Source: Clavibacter michiganensis (GTDB taxonomy: Bacteria; Actinomycetota; Actinomycetes; Actinomycetales; Microbacteriaceae). Taken from it: a stretch of 64,000 nucleotides of DNA. A model generated the notes under the pieces. That model saw nothing but the letters and a program-made list of their open reading frames with translations, was not told where the DNA came from and made no database searches. Of this stretch, positions 33,341 through 41,108 are shown one piece after another. The stretch's first letter is position 1, and the number at the start of each line of letters is the position of its first letter. The position numbers and the translations under genes are program-made. The stretch is from NCBI RefSeq assembly GCF_021216655.1, contig NZ_CP080437.1, forward strand, positions 1,116,001 through 1,180,000. The letters run 5' to 3'.

Positions 33341-34305
33341 AGCCCGGCGTCGGCCGCGCGGCGGGCGTGCGCGAGCTCGACGAGGATCCGCGCCCGCAGC
33401 GCGTTCGACCGCTCGGAGAAGCCGCGCTGCTCGGCCGCGTAGCGCGCCTTGCCCGCGGGCTCCTCGATGCGCACCGCCTCGAGACCCAGGCCGGACACGT
33501 CGTACGGGCTCGCGCGCATGTCGAGCGAGCGGATGTCGCGGGCCAGCTCGAACGCGTCGAGCAGCACCTCGCCGGGCACGAGCGGGCCGAGCTTCGTGGC
33601 CCACTTGTAGACGTCCATGCCGGCGTGCAGGCAGCCGGGCTGCTCGAGGTCCGGCTGGGTCTCGCGGGTGGGCGCGAGCGCGTTCCGCGGCACGGCCTCG
33701 GGCGTGAAGAAGCGGAAGGCGTCGATGTGGGTGCACGCCAGCTTGTGGGTCTCGACGACCTCGTCGGTCGCGGCGGATCCGAGACGGAGCGGCAGGCGCT
33801 CATGCCGCTGCTCGCCGGGCCCGACCTTGTAGACCATCGCCCACTCGTGCAGGCCGAAACAGGAGAAGCGCCCGGGGCGCGCGGCGGTGCGGCCGAGGAT
33901 CCGCTCGATGAAGGACGCGGTGGATCCGCGGGCCCGGAGGTACGCGGACGCGTCGACCCGCACCCCACCGGCCGCGCGGCCTCCGTCCGCGACGTACCAG
34001 CGCCACGCCGCGCGCTCGTCGTCCGCCGCGTCCGCGAGCACGACGCCCGCGCCCGGGTGCCAGCGGCGGAGGAGCGACGGCTTGTGCGGGTAGTAGGTGA
34101 AGAGGAAGTCGTCGACCTCGTGGGTGCGGCCGGCGAGGCGGCGCGCGCGGAACCCCGCGGAGAAGGCGTCGGCGCGGTCGGCGTGGCGGGCTGCCCGGTC
34201 GTGCCAGGCAGCGGGTCCCAGGACCGCGGACGGGTCGCGCGCGGAGCGGTCGGCCGCCGTCGACGCCGTCGCCGCGGAGGTCGCGGGATCGGCGGCGGAG
34301 GTCAT
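33337..34305 (-). CDS. Conserved protein annotated elsewhere as 3-methyladenine DNA glycosylase
   Basis: 322 residues, soluble, widespread in actinobacteria and often labelled 3-methyladenine DNA glycosylase. I see conserved segments (HEVDDFLFTYYPHKPSLLRRWHPG, shown as FLFTYYPHKPSLL; FSCFGLHEWAMVYK; GCLHAGMDVYKWATKLGP) but no helix-hairpin-helix or AAG motif that proves the activity. Many conserved Trp, Tyr and His suggest a ligand pocket. It has a leaderless promoter (TAGCCT, six bases) that is divergent from a second leaderless promoter. Treat the enzyme name with caution. Confidence 0.6.
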   Translation of the reverse strand: MTSAADPATSAATASTAADRSARDPSAVLGPAAWHDRAARHADRADAFSAGFRARRLAGRTHEVDDFLFTYYPHKPSLLRRWHPGAGVVLADAADDERAAWRWYVADGGRAAGGVRVDASAYLRARGSTASFIERILGRTAARPGRFSCFGLHEWAMVYKVGPGEQRHERLPLRLGSAATDEVVETHKLACTHIDAFRFFTPEAVPRNALAPTRETQPDLEQPGCLHAGMDVYKWATKLGPLVPGEVLLDAFELARDIRSLDMRASPYDVSGLGLEAVRIEEPAGKARYAAEQRGFSERSNALRARILVELAHARRAADAGL

Positions 34306-34311
34306 CCGACG

Positions 34312-34317
34312 AGGCTA
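34312..34317 (-). promoter_or_regulatory. Candidate leaderless -10 box
   Basis: TAGCCT on the minus strand, six bases before the ATG at 34305. Confidence 0.5.
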
Positions 34318-34385
34318 CCCGCGCGACCTGGCGCGATCCGCCCGCGGACGCGGGACTCCGGCCTCGCCGGACGCCCCGCCCCGGA

Positions 34386-34391
34386 TAGCAT
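34386..34391 (+). promoter_or_regulatory. Candidate leaderless -10 box
   Basis: TAGCAT, six bases before the ATG at 34398, divergent from the previous box with 68 bases between. Confidence 0.5.
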
Positions 34392-34397
34392 GAGCGC

Positions 34398-34832
34398 ATG
34401 GATGACGACTCCCTTCTCACGCCTCCCGGCGTCGCCGGCTACACGATCACCGAGATCGTCGAGAGCGAGTCGGGCGGCGAGCCCCTCTTCATCTCCGCGA
34501 TCCACCTCGACGGCGAGCACGTCGCCAACTGGATCTCCACCGACCTCGACGAGGACGACGGCATCGTCGCCGACCTCGACCACGCGTTCGGCGGCCCGGC
34601 CACCGACCGCATGTTCCGCCAGGCCGCGGCGATCTTCCCGGACGCCGTGCTCTCCGAGATCCTCCCCGAGCTCGTCAGCTTCCTCTGGGTCGTGGCCGAC
34701 GTCGCGGGCGTCGCCGACGACCAGGACCTCGACTTCGAGGCCGCCATCCGCGTCGTCGCCGCCGAGGGCGACCTCGACGCCCAGGACCGCGACCTGCTCG
34801 GCCGCCTCGAGAGCCTGAAGCGCATCGACTGA
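34398..34832 (+). CDS. Hypothetical acidic protein
   Basis: 144 residues, unknown function. It is strongly acidic (Asp plus Glu about a quarter of residues), has no signal or membrane segment, and may be a mixed alpha/beta protein with a beta N-terminal half (GYTITEIVESESGGEPLFI) and helical C-terminal half (FLWVVADVAGVADDQDLDF). Codon use is as in neighbours, so the gene looks genuine. Leaderless promoter upstream, strong terminator just after it. Confidence 0.65.
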   Translation: MDDDSLLTPPGVAGYTITEIVESESGGEPLFISAIHLDGEHVANWISTDLDEDDGIVADLDHAFGGPATDRMFRQAAAIFPDAVLSEILPELVSFLWVVADVAGVADDQDLDFEAAIRVVAAEGDLDAQDRDLLGRLESLKRID

Positions 34833-34843
34833 GTCGCGGTCCC

Positions 34844-34878
34844 CGAGCGCGCCGTCCGCATCGCGGGCGGCGCGCTCG
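34844..34878 (+). terminator. Terminator of the acidic protein gene
   Basis: 16-bp stem with one G-U pair and a three-base loop, starting 11 bases after the stop codon. Confidence 0.8.
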
Positions 34879-35053
34879 TGCGTGGGCCGCGGGTGTGGAG
34901 GGCGCAGGCGCCCCGGGAGACGCGCGCCCTACCGTGGGATCCCCGTCTCGATCCGGTCGGCGGCCTCGCCCACGGCCCCGGGACGCGGGGCGCCCGACGG
35001 CGCATCACGAGCGCCGGACAGCCGGCGCCCCGACGGAAGAGGCCGAGCACCGC

Positions 35054-36082
35054 ATGATCAACGAGACCCTCATCGACACGCCGCCGCAGCTGTGGCGCAC
35101 CTCGGAGCTGGTCGACAACGCCCGGCGCTACGTCGACGGCGCCGACGAGCGGACGCCCGACCGCCTGTTCCTCGCCCTGAACACGCTCACGCTGGTGCTG
35201 GCCCGCACGGGCCGGGCCGCGCAGGCGTCCGAGCTGCTGGATCGCGGGATCCTGGCGGCCGACCGGCTCATGCGGGAGGACGCGGACGCGATCCGGTTCG
35301 CCGTCGAGTGCGTGATCAACCACGCCGACCTCCTGCGGTACTCGGGTCAGCCGCGCCCCGCGATCGCGCTCCTGCGGGAGGTGCACGAGCTGTCCAGCGG
35401 CCGGCAGCCCGGTCGTGAGGAGATCCTCGGCGTCGACCTCGTGCGCGGCCGGGACGCGAGCCCTGCGGTGATCGGCGGCGCCATGTTCATGCTCCGGCTG
35501 CGCAGCCGGATCTCGCTGCTCAAGACGCTCGTCGCCGTCGGCGACGAGGCCGAGGCGCTCGTGTCCGCCCGGTCCGCGGCCGAGGACAGCCGCGACGGGG
35601 GCGGCCCGCTGCTCGACGCGGCGCTCGACTACGTCGCGGCACTCGACCACGACGCACCCGCCGCCGCACCGGGCCCGCATCCCGCCACGGCCGTCGAGGT
35701 CTGCCAGCTGATCCGCGCGCAGGCGCGGACGGGACGTCAGATCCTCCCCGTCGAGGAGTTCGACGCCTCCGTCGACCGCGTCGTCGAGGGCACGACCATG
35801 CACAACCCCCGCACCCCGATCCTCTGGCGGGTGGCCCACGCCCGCGCGGCGGGTCTCGACAGGCACGTCGAGCAGCACGTGGCGTCCATGGGCGACGCCT
35901 GCGTCGCGGCCGGGGACAAGCGCCTGCACGAGCGCGCCCTGCTGTTCGCCGGTCGGGAGGCCGGGGAGGCGCGTGCGCTCTTCCCGGATCCGCGTCCGGA
36001 CCCCGGGGAGCTCGACGCGCTCGCCCGCGCCTTCGCCCGCTGCGTCGACCAGCTCGACGCGCCGCTCGCCCCCGCCGTCTGA
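35054..36082 (+). CDS. Hypothetical helical (TPR-like) protein
   Basis: 342 residues, unknown function. Repeated helical segments such as LALNTLTLVLARTGRAAQAS, ELLDRGILAADRL and LRYSGQPRPAIALLREVHEL resemble tetratricopeptide repeats, typical of protein-binding scaffolds. No membrane or catalytic motif. The ATG at 35054 is preceded, with a long spacing, by GGAAGAGG; upstream in-frame sequence is noncoding. Transcribed between two terminators and a leaderless small gene, so probably alone. Confidence 0.65.
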   Translation: MINETLIDTPPQLWRTSELVDNARRYVDGADERTPDRLFLALNTLTLVLARTGRAAQASELLDRGILAADRLMREDADAIRFAVECVINHADLLRYSGQPRPAIALLREVHELSSGRQPGREEILGVDLVRGRDASPAVIGGAMFMLRLRSRISLLKTLVAVGDEAEALVSARSAAEDSRDGGGPLLDAALDYVAALDHDAPAAAPGPHPATAVEVCQLIRAQARTGRQILPVEEFDASVDRVVEGTTMHNPRTPILWRVAHARAAGLDRHVEQHVASMGDACVAAGDKRLHERALLFAGREAGEARALFPDPRPDPGELDALARAFARCVDQLDAPLAPAV

Positions 36083-36116
36083 CCGCGCCCGCCCGGACGC
36101 GCGCGGGGCTCCGGCG

Positions 36117-36122
36117 TACGGT
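36117..36122 (+). promoter_or_regulatory. Candidate leaderless -10 box
   Basis: TACGGT, six bases before the ATG at 36129. Confidence 0.45.
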
Positions 36123-36128
36123 CGGGTG

Positions 36129-36380
36129 ATGAGCGACTCCGACATCGATCCCCTGTCCACCGTCCAGGGCGCCCCCGGCGTCACGCAGGCCATGCCGGGC
36201 GAGGCCGACTCCGACGCGAGCGTCGGCGGCACGGTCCCCGACGGCGAGAGCATCCAGCACGTGGACGACGACGAGGGGCCCGGTGACGGGGGCCTCTCCA
36301 GCGGTGGCGACTCGCTCGGCTCCGACGAGGACGCGGCCGACACGGGCTCGGGCGACGCGCCCACCGACCTGCCCGCCTGA
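36129..36380 (+). CDS. Small acidic disordered protein
   Basis: 83 residues, nearly all Asp, Glu, Gly, Ser, Thr, Ala and Pro, with no aromatic side chains and so few hydrophobic residues that it cannot fold by itself. Sequence begins MSDSDIDPLSTVQGAPGV. It has its own leaderless promoter and a following bidirectional terminator, which supports it being a gene. Possibly a stress or charge-mimic protein; function unknown. Confidence 0.6.
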   Translation: MSDSDIDPLSTVQGAPGVTQAMPGEADSDASVGGTVPDGESIQHVDDDEGPGDGGLSSGGDSLGSDEDAADTGSGDAPTDLPA

Positions 36381-36405
36381 TCCACCCGCACCGCCTGCAC
36401 GGCAC

Positions 36406-36439
36406 GAGGGCCCGTCGCGATCCGTCGCGGCGGGCCCTC
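36406..36439. terminator. Bidirectional terminator
   Basis: 15-bp stem with one wobble pair and a four-base loop, between the acidic small gene and the convergent J-domain gene. Confidence 0.8.
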
Positions 36440-36467
36440 CGGCGTGGGGCGGCGCCCGCCGACCGCG

Positions 36468-37448
36468 TCAGCCCGCGGCGGGCCCGAGGAGGGTCAGCCG
36501 CTCGCGGAGGAGCGCCCGGACGGCGTAGGGATCCGCGACGCTGAGCCGGCCCTCCTCAGAGACGCCGTCGCGCAGCACGAGCGGCAGGACGGATCGGCGG
36601 ACGACGAGCGCGCCGCGGTTGCGCCCGCGCTCCACGCGCTCGACGGGCTGGGCGAGCGCGTCGTCCGGCACGACGACCACGGCGGCCGCGAAGCGCACAC
36701 CGGCGGAGGCCGCGAGGGCGCGCGCGGCGCCGACCAGCCACGTGACGGGCGCGTCGCCCGGGGCGAAGGCGCCGTCGGGATCCGCCGCCACGGGCTGCAG
36801 CTCGCCGCGCACCAGCTGGACGGCCGTGCCCCAGTCCTCGGAGCTCAGCGCGAAGAGGCCGGCGGGGGCGAGCACGACGTGGTCGACCTTGCCCTGGCCG
36901 TCGAGCGGACGGACGTCGTGGAAGATCGTGGCGCCCATGCCGAGCGAGGCGGCCGCCCGCGCGGTCGCCTCCTCGGCCAGGGCCTTCGCGAGGAGCCAAC
37001 GGACGTCGCGCGGGGCGCGGCGCACCAGCTCGGGCGACCAGGGATCCACGCCGAGCTCGGTCCCCGGCGCGACGCCCTGCCACTCGGCCACGCGGTCGAG
37101 GTAGTGGGCGCGGGCGAGCGCGCCCGCGACGCCGTGCACGGCCGCGCCGAGTCGGGTGCCGGATCCGGGCGCGGGCGCGTACCCGGCGTCGTCCGGGCCG
37201 AGCGGGTCGTCGTCCGCGGTCGTCGTGCGCCCCTGGCCTCGGTCGTACGCGGCGCGGTCGTCGGGATCCCCCACGAGCTCCCACGCGCGCTGCACCGCGT
37301 GGAACAGGTGCGCCTCGCCGCCCGTGTCCGGGTGGGTCGCGCGGACGAGCCGGCGGTACGCGGCGCGGATGGTCGCGGTGTCGGCCGCGGGATCCACGCC
37401 GAGCACCTCGTACGGCGTGCGGTCGGCGGGGCTCCCCGCGCGGCTCAC
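36468..37448 (-). CDS. J-domain protein with NERD-like C-terminal domain
   Basis: 326 residues. Residues about 11-70 are a DnaJ-type J domain with the HPD motif (ATHPDTGGEAHLF), which stimulates Hsp70 ATPase. The remainder contains a NERD-like region (VDHVVLAPAGLFALSSEDW) in which the lysine of the usual nuclease E-x-K is absent (ED instead), so nuclease activity is doubtful. The start is GTG, overlapping the Stealth stop in GTGA, so expression is coupled to that gene. It may be a specialised co-chaperone; partner unknown. Confidence 0.75.
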   Translation of the reverse strand: MSRAGSPADRTPYEVLGVDPAADTATIRAAYRRLVRATHPDTGGEAHLFHAVQRAWELVGDPDDRAAYDRGQGRTTTADDDPLGPDDAGYAPAPGSGTRLGAAVHGVAGALARAHYLDRVAEWQGVAPGTELGVDPWSPELVRRAPRDVRWLLAKALAEEATARAAASLGMGATIFHDVRPLDGQGKVDHVVLAPAGLFALSSEDWGTAVQLVRGELQPVAADPDGAFAPGDAPVTWLVGAARALAASAGVRFAAAVVVVPDDALAQPVERVERGRNRGALVVRRSVLPLVLRDGVSEEGRLSVADPYAVRALLRERLTLLGPAAG

Positions 37449-39112
37449 TCGGCCGGGGTGGCGGGCGTGACGGGCGCGTCGGCGGCGTCAGCGACCTCCG
37501 CCTCCCACGGCGCCGGGATGCCGTAGTAGCGCTCGAGGAACTCCTGCACGCGCTCCTGCCGCTCCTCGGCCGGGACCTCGGGGAAGGATCCGTCGTTGAG
37601 GCAGAAGAAGTCCTGCGAGCGGCGCTTCAGGAGGCCGGGGAGCAGATCCAGACCGGCGCGCGACGTGGTGTCGACGTAGGCGACCTTGGCGTTCTCCTGC
37701 TGCACCGCTCGCGCGGTCATCTGCGCGTAGTAGTGGTACAGCGAGTTGGTCACCGAGATGTCGGTGCTGGAGCGGAAGCGGCTGAGCTGCGTGCGGTGGA
37801 AGTCCTCCGCGAACTCCTGCTCGAGCTCCAGCAGCACGCTCTTGCGCAGCGGCGTGGCCGCGTGCTCGAGGTGGCGGGTGATGAGGCGGCCGAAGCGGTC
37901 CATGAGCAGGCGCCGGTTGACGCGCGCCGAGTTCTCGAAGCCGCTGCGGTCGGAGTCGTTGTCGCCGAGGCCGATGCGGGTCGACGCCTCGATGAACTTC
38001 GTGATCCCGCCGGGCGAGAAGAACATGCCGGGCTGCACGGGGCGGCCGAAGAACATGTCGTCGTTCGAGTAGAGGAAGTGCTCGCTGAGGCCCGGGATGT
38101 GCTGCAGCTGCGACTCGACGGCCTGCGAGTTGTGCGTGGGGAGGGCGGCGGGATCCGTGAAGAACTCCTCGCTGCGCACGAACGTGACGGCGGGGTGGTC
38201 GGCCAGCCACGACGGCTTCGGGGAGTCAGTGACGATGAAGATCCGGCGCACCCACGGCGCGAAGAGGTACACCGAGCGGAGCGCGTACTTGAGCTCGTCG
38301 ATCTGGCGGAAGCGGGCCTCGGAGTCGTCGCCCTCGCCGACCACGACGTCCTTCATGCGCTCGGCACGCCGCTTCTGGAACTCGGGGTCGTTGCCGTCGA
38401 CCCAGGAGAAGACCATGTCGATGTCGAAGGTGATGTCGGACGCCTGTGCGTCGAACATGCCGCGCAGCGTCTTCCACTCGTGGCCGTACATCTCGACCGT
38501 GGCGGGCACGACCTCGGCGGCGGGGAGGATCTCGCGCGTGAGCGAGTTCTCGACCGGCCAGACGATGGTCTCGCCCTCGAAGCGGAAGAACTGCAGCTCG
38601 ACCGCGGTGGACGCGCCGTAGGCCAGGAGGCCCACCGGCTCGATGCGCGGGCGGTAGAGGCGGAAGATCCCGGCGTCGGGGTTGTCCGTGAGGCGGCCGT
38701 CGGCGACGAGCAGCGGCGGGCGGCGGCGGCCGTCCACGGTCTTGGCGTACAGCGGCTCGTCGGCGCACGCGGCGACGAGCGCGCGGACGACGGTGTCGCG
38801 GTTCTGGACGTCGATGGCGATGACCGGGCGCTCGTCGTTGCCGCGGATCAGCCAGAAGTCGATGCCGGTCGCGAGCAGCGCGTCCCGGATGAAGAGCAGG
38901 TCGGTCACGAGCGCCTGGTGCGGCGTGAGCGTGCGGTTCACCAGCGTGGCGAGGCCCTTGCGGACGACGACGTCGGGGCGGTGGTGCGTGGTGGGCCACG
39001 TGGCGGGGGCGGGCGCGACCGCGTCGTCCTGGCGGGAGAACTCCTCCTCGCTGGTGGCGGGATCGACCGTCGGCTCGAGCGCTACGTTGAACTGCCGTGC
39101 GCTGCCCGCCAT
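37445..39112 (-). CDS. Stealth-family sugar-phosphate transferase
   Basis: 555 residues. The conserved regions CR1 (DMVFSWVDGNDPEF), CR2 (LKYALRSVYLFAPWVRRIFIV, shortened ALRSVYLFAPWVRR), CR3 (LYSNDDMFFGRPV) and CR4 (FFCLNDG) of Stealth capsular polysaccharide phosphotransferases are present; the family makes hexose-1-phosphate polymers, including teichoic-acid-like or capsule material. There are no membrane helices. AAGGGG precedes the ATG, and TAGAAT lies 67 bases upstream. The presence of an actinobacterial homologue beside a J-domain gene suggests a wall polymer, with no gene for export nearby. Confidence 0.88.
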   Translation of the reverse strand: MAGSARQFNVALEPTVDPATSEEEFSRQDDAVAPAPATWPTTHHRPDVVVRKGLATLVNRTLTPHQALVTDLLFIRDALLATGIDFWLIRGNDERPVIAIDVQNRDTVVRALVAACADEPLYAKTVDGRRRPPLLVADGRLTDNPDAGIFRLYRPRIEPVGLLAYGASTAVELQFFRFEGETIVWPVENSLTREILPAAEVVPATVEMYGHEWKTLRGMFDAQASDITFDIDMVFSWVDGNDPEFQKRRAERMKDVVVGEGDDSEARFRQIDELKYALRSVYLFAPWVRRIFIVTDSPKPSWLADHPAVTFVRSEEFFTDPAALPTHNSQAVESQLQHIPGLSEHFLYSNDDMFFGRPVQPGMFFSPGGITKFIEASTRIGLGDNDSDRSGFENSARVNRRLLMDRFGRLITRHLEHAATPLRKSVLLELEQEFAEDFHRTQLSRFRSSTDISVTNSLYHYYAQMTARAVQQENAKVAYVDTTSRAGLDLLPGLLKRRSQDFFCLNDGSFPEVPAEERQERVQEFLERYYGIPAPWEAEVADAADAPVTPATPAE

Positions 39113-39179
39113 GGATCATCCCCTTGGTGCTTCTCGTGTGCCTGGTGCGGTCGCCTGACCCGACGGGTGGCGACGGATC

Positions 39180-39185
39180 ATTCTA
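39180..39185 (-). promoter_or_regulatory. Candidate -10 box of the Stealth gene
   Basis: TAGAAT on the minus strand, 67 bases before the ATG, the closest match to consensus in this intergenic region. No clear -35. Confidence 0.45.
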
Positions 39186-39292
39186 CCGAGCGCGGGTGCG
39201 CGCCCCCGGTCGGGGGCCCTCCGCGGATCAGGCGCGGTCGGTTGCCGGTCCTCGACGGTGTCGGCGCGCGCGACGGGATGCGTCCACGATCG

Positions 39293-40021
39293 TCATCCCT
39301 CGGCCTCGGCGGCGGCCGCCGGGAGGGCGTCGACCTCCCAGACGACGGGCGCCGCGAGGAACGGGTGGGTCGCGGGATCCGGCGTCTCGAGGACGGTGCG
39401 CGGGACGTCGTGCCAGCGCAGCTCGGCGAGCTCCTGGCCGACGGGCACGGCGTAGACGACGCATTCCAGGTGCTCCTCGGCGGCGTGGCCGTCGTCCGCG
39501 CGGAGGACGGGCATCTCGTACGGGCACTGCGCCGACGCGCTGACGCCGCCGACCTGACGCTGGATGATGTCGACCTCGGTGCCGTCGGCGAGGAAGGGGC
39601 GGAGGACCGGACCGTTGGCGGGGCCGCGCTCGCCCTCGAGCCAGCGCGTCTGGACGAACGCGAAGTACGGGATGCGGTCGGCGAAGCGCGCGCCGTCCTC
39701 GTAGCCGGACCAGTAGGCGGGCTGGCCCTCGGCGACGCCCAGCACGGAGGTGGCGACGACCGGCCCGTCGACACCGGCCGCGTCCGCGCTCGCGAGGGCG
39801 ACGACCTCGCCCGGGGCGACGCGCTGGTCCGGGAGCGCGGTGGGCGCCTCGGCCGGCAGGGCGACGGCGTCGAACGGCGGGGCGGGCGGGCCGTCGGGGG
39901 TGGAGGCGCAGCCGGCGAGGAGCAGGGACACGGCGAGCGCGGATCCGGACGCGGCGAGCGCGGTGCCGCCGCGGGATCGGCGACGCGGACGGGCGGCGCG
40001 GGCGGCGGTGCGGATGCTCAT
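39293..40021 (-). CDS. Hypothetical lipoprotein
   Basis: 242 residues. An Arg-rich N-terminus (RTAARAARPRRRSRGG) and a hydrophobic segment lead to lipobox LLAGC at about residue 40, so it is exported and lipidated. The mature part has conserved-looking aromatic segments (YWSGYEDGARFADRIPYFAF, RTRWLEGERGPANGP) typical of actinobacterial lipoproteins of unknown function. The ATG at 40021 has GGGGAG upstream. It is divergent from the xanthine dehydrogenase operon and otherwise unlinked. Confidence 0.75.
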   Translation of the reverse strand: MSIRTAARAARPRRRSRGGTALAASGSALAVSLLLAGCASTPDGPPAPPFDAVALPAEAPTALPDQRVAPGEVVALASADAAGVDGPVVATSVLGVAEGQPAYWSGYEDGARFADRIPYFAFVQTRWLEGERGPANGPVLRPFLADGTEVDIIQRQVGGVSASAQCPYEMPVLRADDGHAAEEHLECVVYAVPVGQELAELRWHDVPRTVLETPDPATHPFLAAPVVWEVDALPAAAAEAEG

Positions 40022-40196
40022 GGTCTCCCCGGGTCTCGCCCCGAGCGTGGCAGCGCATCCCGACGGCGGCAACTCGGGGCGCGCGGGCGGGGGCGGGGCC
40101 GGGCGGATGCGAGGATCGCTGTCACACCCCCACGCGCGCCCGCGCTCCCCCGGGAGGACCCGCGGCCGTCGACCGGGACGCCCTCAGAGGAGACCC

Positions 40197-41108
40197 ATGG
40201 ACCAGCCCACCGTCCGCTCCGTCCTGCCCGCACGGACGCGCGACGACCTCGCCGCCCTCGGGCCGAGCGTGGCGGCGCTCGCGGGCGGATCCGGCATCTT
40301 CGCGGAGCCGCACCCGCACCTCACCGGGCTCGTCGACCTGCACGCGCTCGGCTGGGAGTCGCTCGTGGTCACGGACGAGGGGCTCGAGATCGCCGCGACG
40401 TGCACCATCGCGGAGGTCGCCGGGATCCCGCCGCGGGACAGCTGGGCCGCGCACCCGCTGTTCCTTCAGGCGTGCACGGCGCTGTTCGGGTCGACGAAGA
40501 TCTGGCGGGTCGCGACCGTGGGCGGGAACATCTGCTCGGCGCTGCCCGCGGGGCCGATGACGGCGCTCGCCTCCGCCCTCGACGCCGAGGCGCTCATCTG
40601 GCGGGCAGCCACCGTCGACGAACCGGCGCGCGACGAGCGGATGCCGGTGGCGGAGCTCGTGACCGGCGACCGGACGACGGCGCTCCGCCCGGGCGACGTG
40701 CTCCGCTCGATCCACGTGCCGGCGTCGTCGCTGCGCGCCCGGACGGCTTTCCGCAAGATCGCGCTGTCGCCCATCGGGCGCTCCGGATCCGTGGTGATCG
40801 GCCGGCTCGACGAAGGCGGCGCGTTCACCCTGACCGTCACCGGCGCCACCCTCCGGCCCGAGCCGCTGCGCTACCCGGCGCTGCCCGCGGCCGGCGTGCT
40901 CGCCGACGACGTGAGAGCGATCGGATCCTGGTTCACCGACGCGCACGGCGCCGCCGACTGGCGCCGTGCCGTGAGCGCGCTGCTCGCGGAGGAGATCCGC
41001 GCGGAGCTGGCCGGCGAGGTGGCGGGCTCCGGCGACGGACCGCCCTCCGGCGAGCGCGGCACCCCGCCGGGCGCCGCCACCACGACGACGGCAGGAGCAC
41101 GCCCGTGA
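40197..41108 (+). CDS. Xanthine dehydrogenase FAD-binding subunit
   Basis: Flavin subunit that passes electrons from the iron-sulfur centres to NAD+. The 303-residue protein has the N-terminal FAD-binding region (LAGGSGIFAEPHPHLTG) and the central CO-dehydrogenase flavoprotein fold with ATVGGNICSALPAGP, the FAD pyrophosphate motif. The usual GGGTDL motif is changed to AGGSGIF. An AGAGGAGA ribosome-binding site precedes the ATG. The stop overlaps the fused FeS-Mo subunit in GTGA. Confidence 0.9.
   Translation: MDQPTVRSVLPARTRDDLAALGPSVAALAGGSGIFAEPHPHLTGLVDLHALGWESLVVTDEGLEIAATCTIAEVAGIPPRDSWAAHPLFLQACTALFGSTKIWRVATVGGNICSALPAGPMTALASALDAEALIWRAATVDEPARDERMPVAELVTGDRTTALRPGDVLRSIHVPASSLRARTAFRKIALSPIGRSGSVVIGRLDEGGAFTLTVTGATLRPEPLRYPALPAAGVLADDVRAIGSWFTDAHGAADWRRAVSALLAEEIRAELAGEVAGSGDGPPSGERGTPPGAATTTTAGARP

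Noticed and set aside
37733..41104. Long upstream part of the frame that contains the XDH Mo subunit
   Set aside because: The frame stays open by chance through Stealth, lipoprotein and FAD-subunit genes; the real start overlaps the FAD-subunit stop.
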